64,000 bases of DNA, taken from positions 172,449-236,448 of the forward strand of contig CAKUUC010000002.1 of the NCBI GenBank assembly GCA_934692625.1, read 5' to 3'. The stretch comes from an uncultured Candidatus Melainabacteria bacterium. GTDB lineage: Bacteria > Cyanobacteriota > Vampirovibrionia > Gastranaerophilales > Gastranaerophilaceae. The notes under the pieces were generated by a model, which saw only the letters and a program-made list of their open reading frames with translations, had not been told where the DNA came from and did not search any database. Below are positions 47,371 to 55,885 of the stretch, in pieces. Each line of letters opens with the position of its first letter. Within the stretch, counting starts at the first letter, position 1. The position numbers and the translations under genes are program-made.

Positions 47371-49029
47371 ATGCCAAAAGAAGATATAAAAAATTTACTA
47401 AATTTTGATACAGAACCACTGACAGACAACGCTATTACCAATATTGAACTTGGTATTCTTGACAATTGCATAATAAATTCTGCGGATACAATAAGTGAAG
47501 AAACTTTCGGTATTTATAAAAAATTTGTAGTAATGAAACAAAATGCTCCGGAAGCAATGAAATCAGAATTATTCAATGTAATAAAAAATTATATCAAAGA
47601 AAAAAGTACTCAAAAAAGATTTATTGATGCAATTTTTATGCAAAGATTTTTGTTAGTAAAATCAGTTGTTCACCCTCAAATTTATTATGATATTGCAGAA
47701 AATCTATTCAATTTGAGTGCCATTGAAGTATCTGAAACGTTTGCCAAAATTTATCAACGCACAGAAAGCAACTTGCCGCTAAAACTATTAACATTAGGCA
47801 ACCTTTACAATCTTTCGCTTAAGGATTACAAAACTGCAATAAAATACTATGAGCAATATTTAAAAATTGATGCCTCAAAAGCAGTAATTTACACAATTCT
47901 AGGCAACTTGTATAAAAAAGCATACGGAGATGATTCGCTAAAAGAACAGATTTATTATTTTGAACAGGCTCACGAACTTAAACCCCATGATAGACTTGCT
48001 TTGCACTGTCTTGCATTTGGTTATGAAAAACTTAAAAATACAAACTTAGCAAATAAATACTATCAAGAATTGCTAAAAAACAACCCTACTCCAACTGATT
48101 ACTATAACTATGGCGGATTTTTGATTAGTTGCGGAGATTTGTCTAACGGTCATAAATATTTAACTCATAGGTTTGAAATTGATGATGCAAATTTGAAATA
48201 TCCACAAGATTTAGACATTTCAAAGAAATGGAATTTTAAAGATGATTTGTCTGATAAAACTTTGTTAATCCACTACGAGCAAGGTTTTGGAGATACTTTT
48301 ATGTATTGCCGTTTTGTACCTCAATTTAAAAACTTGGCAAAAAAAGTGATTTTTGTTGTGCAAGATGAAGTGTTTGAATTAATAAAATCATCAGATTTAA
48401 TAAATGATGGAATTGAAGTTTTACCGGCAAGTACAGATTTGTCAAGCATTGAATATGACTACAATATGGCGCTTTTGGATTGTCCACTTGTACTTCAAAC
48501 AACAATAGAAAATATACCATTTACTAATGGTTATTTATCAGTTCCGGAAGACAAAATTCTCAAATATCGCAAAAACAATTTAAAAATCAGCCAGAACCTA
48601 AGAGTCGGGATTGCCTATCAAGGTAATCAATCTGCAAATTACAATGGTCGAGATATTAATTTTAACTACTTTGCAAAATTGTTAGAATTAAAGAATATTG
48701 ATTTTTATTCCTTCAACATGGATACAAGTATTGAAAACGGAAATATAACAAATTTATCAAAGACGTTCAATTCTTTTGTTGATACAGCCTGTGCCATAAA
48801 AAATATGGATATTATAATAAGTTCTGATAATGTAATCCTAAATCTTGCAGGAGCACTTGGTGTTCAAACTTACGGATTATTTAATAGATACCCGAATTTC
48901 AGATGGTTTAAATTGACCGGTGAGAATGTAGGTTGGTATGATAATGTCAAACCGCTGCAAACAAATGTGGAAAATCAATGGTTTCCGATAATTTCAGAAT
49001 GCATGAATGACTTGAAAACAAGAGTATAA
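47371..49029 (+). CDS. TPR protein with a C-terminal glycosyltransferase-9-like domain
   Basis: 552 aa, no signal peptide. The first half contains TPR-like helices (LGNLYNLSLKDYKTAIKYYEQYLKID; LGNLYKKAY; LHCLAFGYEKLKNTNLANKYYQELLKNNP). The second half resembles the ADP-heptose:LPS transferase-like domain often attached to TPRs: LLIHYEQGFGDTFMYCRFVP, LRVGIAYQGNQ, AIKNMDIIISSDNVILNLAGALGVQTYGL and WFPIISECM. It could glycosylate a protein or bind sugar nucleotides. Ribosome binding site AAAGG. It is the last gene of the vWA operon and is followed by a terminator. Confidence 0.8.
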   Translation: MPKEDIKNLLNFDTEPLTDNAITNIELGILDNCIINSADTISEETFGIYKKFVVMKQNAPEAMKSELFNVIKNYIKEKSTQKRFIDAIFMQRFLLVKSVVHPQIYYDIAENLFNLSAIEVSETFAKIYQRTESNLPLKLLTLGNLYNLSLKDYKTAIKYYEQYLKIDASKAVIYTILGNLYKKAYGDDSLKEQIYYFEQAHELKPHDRLALHCLAFGYEKLKNTNLANKYYQELLKNNPTPTDYYNYGGFLISCGDLSNGHKYLTHRFEIDDANLKYPQDLDISKKWNFKDDLSDKTLLIHYEQGFGDTFMYCRFVPQFKNLAKKVIFVVQDEVFELIKSSDLINDGIEVLPASTDLSSIEYDYNMALLDCPLVLQTTIENIPFTNGYLSVPEDKILKYRKNNLKISQNLRVGIAYQGNQSANYNGRDINFNYFAKLLELKNIDFYSFNMDTSIENGNITNLSKTFNSFVDTACAIKNMDIIISSDNVILNLAGALGVQTYGLFNRYPNFRWFKLTGENVGWYDNVKPLQTNVENQWFPIISECMNDLKTRV

Positions 49030-49040
49030 TTTATTCAACA

Positions 49041-49067
49041 AAAAGGAACCTATATAGGTTCCTTTCT
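49041..49067 (+). terminator. Terminator after the vWA operon (bidirectional with lysS)
   Basis: AAAGGAACCTA pairs with TAGGTTCCTTT over a two-base gap. Runs of A and T flank it, so it can serve the operon and the convergent lysS. Confidence 0.88.
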
Positions 49068-49105
49068 TATTTATATTAAAACGTTTTAATTATTCAAAAT
49101 TTAAT

Positions 49106-50608
49106 TTAGTCACGTTTTTTCAAGGTAGGGAAGGCGATAACATCACGGATTGATGGTGAATTCGTCAATAACATAATCAATCTGTCGATACCTAATCCCA
49201 AACCACCCATTGGAGGTACACCATGTTCTAATGCACAGATGTAATCTTCATCAATCGGCATTGCTTCTTCATCTCCTGCCGCTTTTGCTGCCATTTGAGC
49301 CTCAAATCTCGCTCTTTGGTCAATCGGATCAGTCAATTCTGAGAATGCATTACAAATTTCCCAACCGTTTACACGAGTTTCGAAACGCTCTGTCAATCTT
49401 GGGTTATCTCTATGAACTTTAGAAAGTGGTGATATATCTTTCGGATAATCGTAAATGTGGATTGGTTGAATTAAAGATGGTTCGATTTTTTCTTCAAAAA
49501 CTCGTTCAACAACTTGTCCCCATTTATCACAATCATCTGCATCTACGTGAACAGAATGCGCTTTTTCTTTTGCTTCTTCTACCGTTTCGATTTTACCGAA
49601 ATCAATACCGGTTGCTTCTTCGATAGCACCTAGCATGGTTTTTCTATCCCAAGGTGGTGTCAAATCAATTTCATTTTCACCATACTGAATTTTTGTAGTT
49701 CCTAAAACTTCTTTAGCAACATAAGCAACCAAATTTTCAGTCAATTCCATCATATCGTTGTAATCAACATAGGCTTGATATAATTCCATCATTGTGAATT
49801 CTGGATTGTGACGAGTGTCTATACCTTCATTTCTGAAACTTCTGTTGATTTCAAAAATCTTTTCGCTTACGCCACCAACCATAAGTCTTTTCAAGTACAA
49901 TTCCGGAGCAATTCTCAAATACATATCCATATCAAGAGTGTTATGGTGAGTGATGAACGGTCTAGCGTTTGCTCCGCCTGCTTGTGGGTGAAGCATAGGT
50001 GTTTCTACTTCCATAAATCCACGACCGATTAGATATTCTCTAACTTTTTGAATTATTAAACTTCTTTGTTGGAAAGTCTTTTTAACGTCTTCATTAACAA
50101 TCATATCTACATATCTTTGACGATATTTTGTTTCAACATCAGTTAAACCGTGGAATTTTTCAGGAAGCGGCAATAATGACTTTGACAAAATTTTCAAAGA
50201 TTGAGATTTTATAGTCAATTCACCACGAGGAGTTCTTCTAACAGAACCGTAAAAACCAACAATATCACCGATATCAATAGTTTTTAAAGTTTTCATATCC
50301 TCTTCTGACAAATTTTCTTTGTGAGAAAATACTTGAATCTTACCTGAAGCATCAACAAGGTCGATAAACATACCGGTGTTACGGTTTGCCATAACTCTTC
50401 CTGCTACATGATAACAATCTTCAGTTTCTTCACCAGCCGGCAAATCTTTATATTTATCTTGCAAATCTTGTGCCATTATATCTTTATCGTATCCGTAAGG
50501 ATAAGGGTTTAAACCTCTTTCTCTCAAATTGTTCATCTTTTGAATTCTGACTTGTCTAATTTGATTTTGAGAAGAATTAGATTCTTGAGTTTTTTCTTTT
50601 TGAGCCAT
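49106..50608 (-). CDS. lysS: Lysyl-tRNA synthetase (class II)
   Basis: 500 aa from the ATG at 50608, preceded by AAGGAG; the frame is open upstream to 50719 without support. It charges tRNA-Lys. The N-terminal OB fold includes YHVAGRVMANRNTGMFIDLVD and FYGSVRRTPRGELTI. Class II motifs: motif 1 VETPMLHPQAGGANARPFITHHN, motif 2 FEINRSFRNEGIDTRHNPEFTMMELY and motif 3 GLGLGIDRLIMLL. Monocistronic; it is divergent from tuf. Confidence 0.98.
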   Translation of the reverse strand: MAQKEKTQESNSSQNQIRQVRIQKMNNLRERGLNPYPYGYDKDIMAQDLQDKYKDLPAGEETEDCYHVAGRVMANRNTGMFIDLVDASGKIQVFSHKENLSEEDMKTLKTIDIGDIVGFYGSVRRTPRGELTIKSQSLKILSKSLLPLPEKFHGLTDVETKYRQRYVDMIVNEDVKKTFQQRSLIIQKVREYLIGRGFMEVETPMLHPQAGGANARPFITHHNTLDMDMYLRIAPELYLKRLMVGGVSEKIFEINRSFRNEGIDTRHNPEFTMMELYQAYVDYNDMMELTENLVAYVAKEVLGTTKIQYGENEIDLTPPWDRKTMLGAIEEATGIDFGKIETVEEAKEKAHSVHVDADDCDKWGQVVERVFEEKIEPSLIQPIHIYDYPKDISPLSKVHRDNPRLTERFETRVNGWEICNAFSELTDPIDQRARFEAQMAAKAAGDEEAMPIDEDYICALEHGVPPMGGLGLGIDRLIMLLTNSPSIRDVIAFPTLKKRD

Positions 50609-50725
50609 TTTTTTCTCCTTTTTGTAAGTCAATTTAACAATATCAATAATTGTATCATAAAAATTTTTAGCGATATATATTAATAAGGAAAAGTTAAGGC
50701 TAAGGTTAAGATTTTTCAAATATTG

Positions 50726-50753
50726 TTGACAAAAATTTATGAGCGAATAGAAT
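50726..50753 (+). promoter_or_regulatory. Strong promoter of tuf
   Basis: TTGACA at 50726-50731 (perfect -35), 16-nt spacer, TAGAAT at 50748-50753. A leader of about 60 nt with AGAAGGAG before the ATG follows. It is the best -35/-10 pair in the window, fitting a highly expressed gene. Confidence 0.85.
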
Positions 50754-50819
50754 TAGAATATCGTAGAATACTAAATTAATAGTAGTATATAGTAGACAAA
50801 AAAGAAGGAGATTAATCTC

Positions 50820-52028
50820 ATGGCACGTGAAAAGTATGAACGTACGAAACCGCACGTTAACGTAGGTACAATCGGCCACGTTGACCACGGTAAAACTACA
50901 TTGACAGCAGCTATTACCGGTACATTAGCTGCAGCAGGTCAAGCAGCAGCTAAAAAATTCGATGAAATCGATGCTGCTCCTGAAGAAAAAGCAAGAGGTA
51001 TAACCATTTCAACAGCTCACGTTGAATATGAAACAGAAAAAAGACACTATGCACACGTTGACTGCCCAGGCCACGCTGACTATGTTAAAAACATGATTAC
51101 AGGTGCTGCTCAAATGGACGGTGCAATTCTTGTAGTTGCAGCAACTGATGGTGCTATGCCTCAAACTCGTGAACACATTTTGCTTGCTCGCCAAGTTGGT
51201 GTTCCTAACCTAGTTGTATTCTTGAACAAATGCGATATGGTTGATGATCCAGAATTGTTAGAATTGGTTGAAATGGAAGTTAGAGAATTGCTTTCTTCTT
51301 ACGATTTCGACGGTGACAACATTCCATTCATTCATGGTTCTGCATTGAAAGCTTTAGAAGCAGTTCAAGCTAACCCATCTATTAAACGTGGTGAAAACGA
51401 ATGGACAGATAAAATTTGGGAATTGATGGACGCTTTGGATTCTTACTTCCCAGACCCTGTTAGAGATTTGGATAAACCATTCTTGATGCCAATCGAAGAT
51501 ATCTTCTCTATTACAGGTCGTGGTACTGTTGCTACAGGCCGTGTAGAACGTGGTATCGTTAAAGTTGGTGACGAAGTTGAATTAGTTGGTATCAAACCTA
51601 CTAAGAAAACAACTGTTACAGGTGTTGAAATGTTCAGAAAATCTCTTGACCAAGGTCAAGCAGGTGACAACATCGGTGCTTTGCTTCGTGGTGTTGATAA
51701 AACTGAAATCGAACGTGGTCAAGTTTTGGCTAAACCTGGTTCAATTCACCCACACACTAAATTCACAGCTAACGTTTACGTTTTGACTAAAGAAGAAGGC
51801 GGACGTCACACTCCATTCTTCCCTGGTTACAGACCTCAATTCTACATCAGAACAACTGACGTTACAGGTTCAATCCAATTTGATGGTCAAATGGTAATGC
51901 CTGGTGATAACGTTGTTATGAACGTTGAATTGATCGCTCCGGTAGCAATCGAAAAAGGTATGAGATTCGCTATTCGTGAAGGTGGACGTACTGTTGGTGC
52001 TGGTGTTGTAGATACTATTATCGAATAA
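50820..52028 (+). CDS. tuf: Elongation factor Tu
   Basis: 402 aa. EF-Tu-GTP brings aminoacyl-tRNA to the ribosome. Motifs: G1 GHVDHGKTTL, effector region EEKARGITISTAHVEYET, G3 DCPGHADYVKNM, G4 NKCD, and G5 GSALKAL. Domain II (SITGRGTVATGRVERG) and domain III (GYRPQFYIRTTDVTGSI) are complete. Codon use is biased to frequent codons, and a near-consensus promoter precedes it. It stands alone, without fusA or rpsG/rpsL upstream, and ends at a strong terminator. Confidence 0.98.
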   Translation: MAREKYERTKPHVNVGTIGHVDHGKTTLTAAITGTLAAAGQAAAKKFDEIDAAPEEKARGITISTAHVEYETEKRHYAHVDCPGHADYVKNMITGAAQMDGAILVVAATDGAMPQTREHILLARQVGVPNLVVFLNKCDMVDDPELLELVEMEVRELLSSYDFDGDNIPFIHGSALKALEAVQANPSIKRGENEWTDKIWELMDALDSYFPDPVRDLDKPFLMPIEDIFSITGRGTVATGRVERGIVKVGDEVELVGIKPTKKTTVTGVEMFRKSLDQGQAGDNIGALLRGVDKTEIERGQVLAKPGSIHPHTKFTANVYVLTKEEGGRHTPFFPGYRPQFYIRTTDVTGSIQFDGQMVMPGDNVVMNVELIAPVAIEKGMRFAIREGGRTVGAGVVDTIIE

Positions 52029-52048
52029 TAACAGCAAATAACAATATG

Positions 52049-52084
52049 AAAAAAGACTTGATATTTCTATCAAGTCTTTTTTTT
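52049..52084 (+). terminator. Terminator after tuf
   Basis: AAAAAGACTTGATA pairs with TATCAAGTCTTTTT over loop TTTC, with more T after it. Confidence 0.95.
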
Positions 52085-52149
52085 AATTTCACCTTACTAA
52101 ATCTTTACGAATTGTATTTTCCCCAACGAAACTTTTTCATTTTCTTTTT

Positions 52150-52329
52150 CTATTCGTCTAATAAACTTTCTAAAAGTTTTGCATTTGATTGTGCTCTTCG
52201 ATGATGCAACATGTATTGGTTAATACTTGACTTGATCGCTTCTGCATTATTTTCCATTTTTGCATCTTCTTTATCTAGCAACTTTACGTACTCGTATACG
52301 GACGATGTCTGATAACTGCTATTTGGCAT
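52150..52329 (-). CDS. Small helical protein, partner of the CopG-like gene
   Basis: 59 aa beginning MPNSSYQTSSVYEYVKLLDK. Mostly helical and polar; no family recognised. GAAGGTGG stands just before the ATG at 52329. It lies 50 nt downstream of the CopG-like gene on the same strand, presumably in one transcript. Its end SNAKLLESLLDE resembles the end of that protein (TNAELLDTLLG), and both have a YM-containing helix shortly before. The shared tail may be a common partner-binding or degradation motif; the two could be a regulator pair, but no toxin fold is recognisable. Confidence 0.65.
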   Translation of the reverse strand: MPNSSYQTSSVYEYVKLLDKEDAKMENNAEAIKSSINQYMLHHRRAQSNAKLLESLLDE

Positions 52330-52379
52330 TTTCCACCTTCTTCCTTTTCTTTAATTTTATTTCCCCTAAATAGATTTGC

Positions 52380-52568
52380 TTACCCTAACAGTGTATCAAG
52401 AAGTTCCGCATTTGTCACTGCTTTTTTGCTATTTCTTAATTGACTTCTATACATATATGTTCTCAAAGCTTCTCTGATAAGTTCAGATCTTGTGCGATTT
52501 TCAGAATTTGCCACTGTATCAATTTCGTCTAGAAATTTCTCAGGCATTGAAATAAGTACTCTTGCCAT
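52380..52568 (-). CDS. Ribbon-helix-helix (CopG-like) DNA-binding protein
   Basis: 62 aa. The ribbon-helix-helix fold is clear: a beta strand ARVLISMPEKFLDEID, then helix NRTRSELIREALRTYM. A short C-terminal extension (KKAVTNAELLDTLLG) follows. Ribosome binding site AAAGGAG. Such proteins are often autoregulatory repressors or antitoxins. The gene after it encodes a small protein with a similar C-terminal motif. A conserved promoter block lies upstream at 52602-52640. Confidence 0.85.
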   Translation of the reverse strand: MARVLISMPEKFLDEIDTVANSENRTRSELIREALRTYMYRSQLRNSKKAVTNAELLDTLLG

Positions 52569-52601
52569 TTTAACTCCTTTATTTTTCCTTTTGTAATCCC
52601 C

Positions 52602-52640
52602 TTACATATCTATAAAGTATTTTCGTATAAAAAAATTGCT
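52602..52640 (-). promoter_or_regulatory. Conserved promoter block upstream of the CopG-like gene
   Basis: On the minus strand AGCAATT (52640-52634), 19 nt, TATAGAT (52614-52608), then ATGTAAG. The -10 region AAAATACTTTATAGATATGT is nearly identical to that of sRNA-B (24904-24942). Confidence 0.58.
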
Positions 52641-52781
52641 ATTTTTTTATTCATTTTGTATATAATTGTAATATATCGTAATAATTAATATACCTTCACA
52701 TAAAGAAAAAAGGCTATATTAAAGAAATAGTTTGAAGTACAATAGATTTATAAGTATATAGAGAATAAGAAGGAAAAATAA

Positions 52782-53879
52782 ATGTTAAAAACAGGAATAG
52801 TAGGACTTCCAAACGTAGGAAAATCGACTTTATTTAACGCATTGACAAATGCAAGAAACGCTCAGAGTGCAAATTATCCGTTTTGTACAATTGAACCAAA
52901 TATTGGTGTTGTAGACGTACCGGACGAAAGATTGCCGATTTTAGCAAAACTTTGCAAAACTGACGTAATAATACCAACAGCGATTGAGTTTGTTGATATT
53001 GCAGGCTTGGTAAAAGGTGCAAGTAAAGGTGAAGGATTAGGGAACCAATTCTTGCAAAATATTAGAGAAGTCGATGCGATAATCCAAGTTGTAAGGTGTT
53101 TTGATGATGAAAACACAATTCACGTTGAAGGAAAAGTTGACCCGATTAGAGACATTGAAACAATTAACACAGAACTTGCCCTTGCGGATATGGCATCTAT
53201 TGAAAAACGCCAAGCAAGAATTGCAAAAGTTGTAAAATCAGGAGATAAGGAAGCTGTTTTAGAAGACAAAGTATTAACAAAACTTGCTGAATTACTTTCT
53301 GATTGCACTTTTATTGATATCAAAAAGCACTTTGATGAAGATGAGTTACCTGTAGTTAAAATGTTAAACTTGTTATCAACCAAACCGGTAATTTATTGCG
53401 CTAACGTTTCTGAATTTGATTTGAAAAACGGTAATGATTATACTAAAAAAGTTGAAGAATATGCTAAAACTCATGGCGCTGAAATGGTTGTTATCACTGC
53501 AAAAATCGAAGAAGAACTTGCTGACTTAGGAAAAGAAGAAGCGGAAGAATACCTAAAAGAACTCGGAATTGAAGATAGTGGCATCAACAGAATGATTAAA
53601 TCAGTTTATAATCTTTTGAACTTGAGAACATTTATCACCGCCGGAGAAAAAGAAGTTCGTGCATGGACAATTACAGCAGGAACAAAAGCACCACAAGCGG
53701 CAGGTGTAATACACACAGACTTTGAAAAAGGTTTTATCCGTGCAGAAATCACACCGTACAAAGACTTTGTTGAACTTGGCTCTTACGTTGCATGTAAAGA
53801 TAAAGGTGTAACAAGACTTGAAGGAAAAGATTACGTTATTCAAGACGGAGATTTAGTTCACTTTAGATTTGCGGTATAA
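52782..53879 (+). CDS. ychF: Redox-regulated ATPase/GTPase YchF
   Basis: 365 aa, normal length. An Obg-family P-loop protein that prefers ATP and binds ribosomes; it acts in translation quality control and oxidative-stress response. G1 GLPNVGKSTLFNAL, NYPFCTIEPNIGVV in switch I, and DIAGLVKGASKGEGLGNQFL as G3 are typical. The coiled-coil insertion lies after this, and the C-terminal TGS domain has RAEITPYKDFVELGSYVACKDKGVTRLEGKDYVIQDGDLVHFRF. Ribosome binding site AGAAGGA. It ends at a terminator. Confidence 0.97.
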   Translation: MLKTGIVGLPNVGKSTLFNALTNARNAQSANYPFCTIEPNIGVVDVPDERLPILAKLCKTDVIIPTAIEFVDIAGLVKGASKGEGLGNQFLQNIREVDAIIQVVRCFDDENTIHVEGKVDPIRDIETINTELALADMASIEKRQARIAKVVKSGDKEAVLEDKVLTKLAELLSDCTFIDIKKHFDEDELPVVKMLNLLSTKPVIYCANVSEFDLKNGNDYTKKVEEYAKTHGAEMVVITAKIEEELADLGKEEAEEYLKELGIEDSGINRMIKSVYNLLNLRTFITAGEKEVRAWTITAGTKAPQAAGVIHTDFEKGFIRAEITPYKDFVELGSYVACKDKGVTRLEGKDYVIQDGDLVHFRFAV

Positions 53880-53908
53880 TTCGCTAATTAGAATCCGAAA
53901 AAACTATT

Positions 53909-53941
53909 AAAAAGCAGCCAATTTCAATTGACTGCTTTTAT
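53909..53941 (+). terminator. Terminator after ychF
   Basis: AAAAGCAG...CAATT pairs with AATTG...CTGCTTTT around a small loop, followed by ATAG. Stem imperfect in the middle. Confidence 0.82.
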
Positions 53942-53967
53942 AGTTTACTTATTTACTTAAAATATTA

Positions 53968-55728
53968 TTACAAACTAATCGGTTCAACCGCATATTTTGC
54001 ACGGAACTCTTCAACTTGTGCTTTAAAGTCACCGGTATCTGCTTCTTTCAGTTTATTTTTCAAAATGTGTTTAGGAAGTGATGAATTTGTTGACTGAATA
54101 ATATTTGTCGCAATATTAGAACAGTGGTCTGAAATTCTTTCCAAATCATTCAAAATTTCAGCATAAGCAAAGCTTCGCTTAATATGAGATTTGTCTTTTT
54201 TAACACGTTTGATATGGTTTTTCTTTGCAAAATATGCAATATCATCTACAACTTGTTCAAGAGGTTCTACGTGATATGCCATAGTCAAATCGTGTCCCAC
54301 AAAAGCATTTACAGTGACATCGAAAACCTCTTTTACCGCATTAACAACACGTTTTAGTTCGTCAATTGTTTCTGGAGAAAAACTCCATTCTTTACGATGA
54401 ATTTTTGTAGCAATACTCAAAATATGAATTGCATGGTCGGCAATTTTTTCATAATCAGAAATTGATAAGAACAATTGTGAAATCTTGTTACTGTCTTCAT
54501 CTGACAACTCACGACCGGAAAGTTTCTGCAAGAAAGATTCCAAAGTATCTTGATATTTGTCAATTCTGATTTCATTTTTATTGATAATTTCTGCAACTTT
54601 CGGATTATACTGTTTCAACATTCTAACAGACATAACCAATGTATCTCTTGTGATTTTTGCCATAGTTGCAGTCACCTTGTAGCACTGAGTTATTGCAAAA
54701 GACGGAGTTAACAATAATCTTTCGTCCAAAATAACTTCAGATTCGTTTTTCTCGTCTTTAACAATGCGCAAAGCCAATTTTTCCAACGCTTTTGCAAATG
54801 GGAATAGAATTATTGTTGTTGCAACGTTAAAAATAGAGTGAACAACCGCTATTCCAAACGGACTAACTGATTCTGAGAACGGATAATTTATAAAATAATG
54901 ACCAAGTTCGTACAACGGCAAAAAGATTACTGCTCCAAGAACATTAAACGCAACGTGAACAACTGAAACTCTTTTTGCATTTGTAGTTACACCGATACTT
55001 GAAAGTACTGCAGTAATACATGTACCAATATTTTGCCCGATAATAATAGGAACAGCCATTGCATAAGTAACACCGCCGGTCATTGAAAGAGCCTGTAACA
55101 TACCAACAGAAGCGGCAGAACTTTGAATAATCGCGGTTACGACAAGCCCGACAAGCAACCCGAATATAGGATTTGCAAACGCAGTTAAGATATGAGCAAA
55201 TCTAGGATCATCGGCTAACGGACTCATTGATGAAGACATCAAACCCATACCAAACATTAAGACGGCAAAACCGACAAAGAATGTGCCAAAGTTTTTCCGT
55301 CTTGAAGTGCTTTTAGGTGATGTCATAATCATTATTACGCCGATAAGAGCAAGGATTGGAGTAAAAGATTCAGGTTTTAACATTCTAATAAAGAAGTTAT
55401 TACTTTGAATACCTGACAAACTCAAAATCCAAGAAGTTATTGTCGTACCAACGTTTGACCCCATGATAACTCCGATTGCCTGTGATAATTTCATAATACC
55501 GGAGTTTACGAACCCTACAAGCATAACGGTTACGGCTGATGAACTCTGTACTGCCATTGTGATTCCGGCACCTAACAAAAGACTTTTCAACGGATTAGAT
55601 GTCATTTTTTCGAGCATCTTTTCCATCTTTCCGCCGGCAATTTTTTCAAGTCCTGCGGACATAACCATCATTCCGTATAGGAAAAACGCTAAGCCTCCGC
55701 ATAATGTAAAGATAGAAAAAATATCCAT
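53968..55728 (-). CDS. Na/Pi-cotransporter-family protein with PhoU-like C-terminus
   Basis: 586 aa. Two inverted Na/Pi symporter repeats with the QSS signature: GITMAVQSSSAVTVMLVGFVNSG and, about 130 residues later, VTAIIQSSAASVGMLQAL, each followed by GSNVGTTIT or GQNIGTCIT. About nine to ten membrane helices occupy residues 1-330. The C-terminal third is a PhoU-like helical domain (LFLSISDYEKIADHAIHI; ILNDLERISDHCSNIA). It probably imports phosphate or adjusts it. GGGGGAT precedes the ATG. Monocistronic. Confidence 0.93.
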   Translation of the reverse strand: MDIFSIFTLCGGLAFFLYGMMVMSAGLEKIAGGKMEKMLEKMTSNPLKSLLLGAGITMAVQSSSAVTVMLVGFVNSGIMKLSQAIGVIMGSNVGTTITSWILSLSGIQSNNFFIRMLKPESFTPILALIGVIMIMTSPKSTSRRKNFGTFFVGFAVLMFGMGLMSSSMSPLADDPRFAHILTAFANPIFGLLVGLVVTAIIQSSAASVGMLQALSMTGGVTYAMAVPIIIGQNIGTCITAVLSSIGVTTNAKRVSVVHVAFNVLGAVIFLPLYELGHYFINYPFSESVSPFGIAVVHSIFNVATTIILFPFAKALEKLALRIVKDEKNESEVILDERLLLTPSFAITQCYKVTATMAKITRDTLVMSVRMLKQYNPKVAEIINKNEIRIDKYQDTLESFLQKLSGRELSDEDSNKISQLFLSISDYEKIADHAIHILSIATKIHRKEWSFSPETIDELKRVVNAVKEVFDVTVNAFVGHDLTMAYHVEPLEQVVDDIAYFAKKNHIKRVKKDKSHIKRSFAYAEILNDLERISDHCSNIATNIIQSTNSSLPKHILKNKLKEADTGDFKAQVEEFRAKYAVEPISL

Positions 55729-55885
55729 TACCTAATCCCCCATAAATTTTTCATGTTAAAAATAAAATCGTTAGTCATATTTTAATTCCATAAAACTACA
55801 CAGGGGCATTATCTTATAAATTATATTTTTTTTCAAGAAAATAATTTCGTGTTTTTAAATAAGCTATACAATTCTTAAAATTTCA

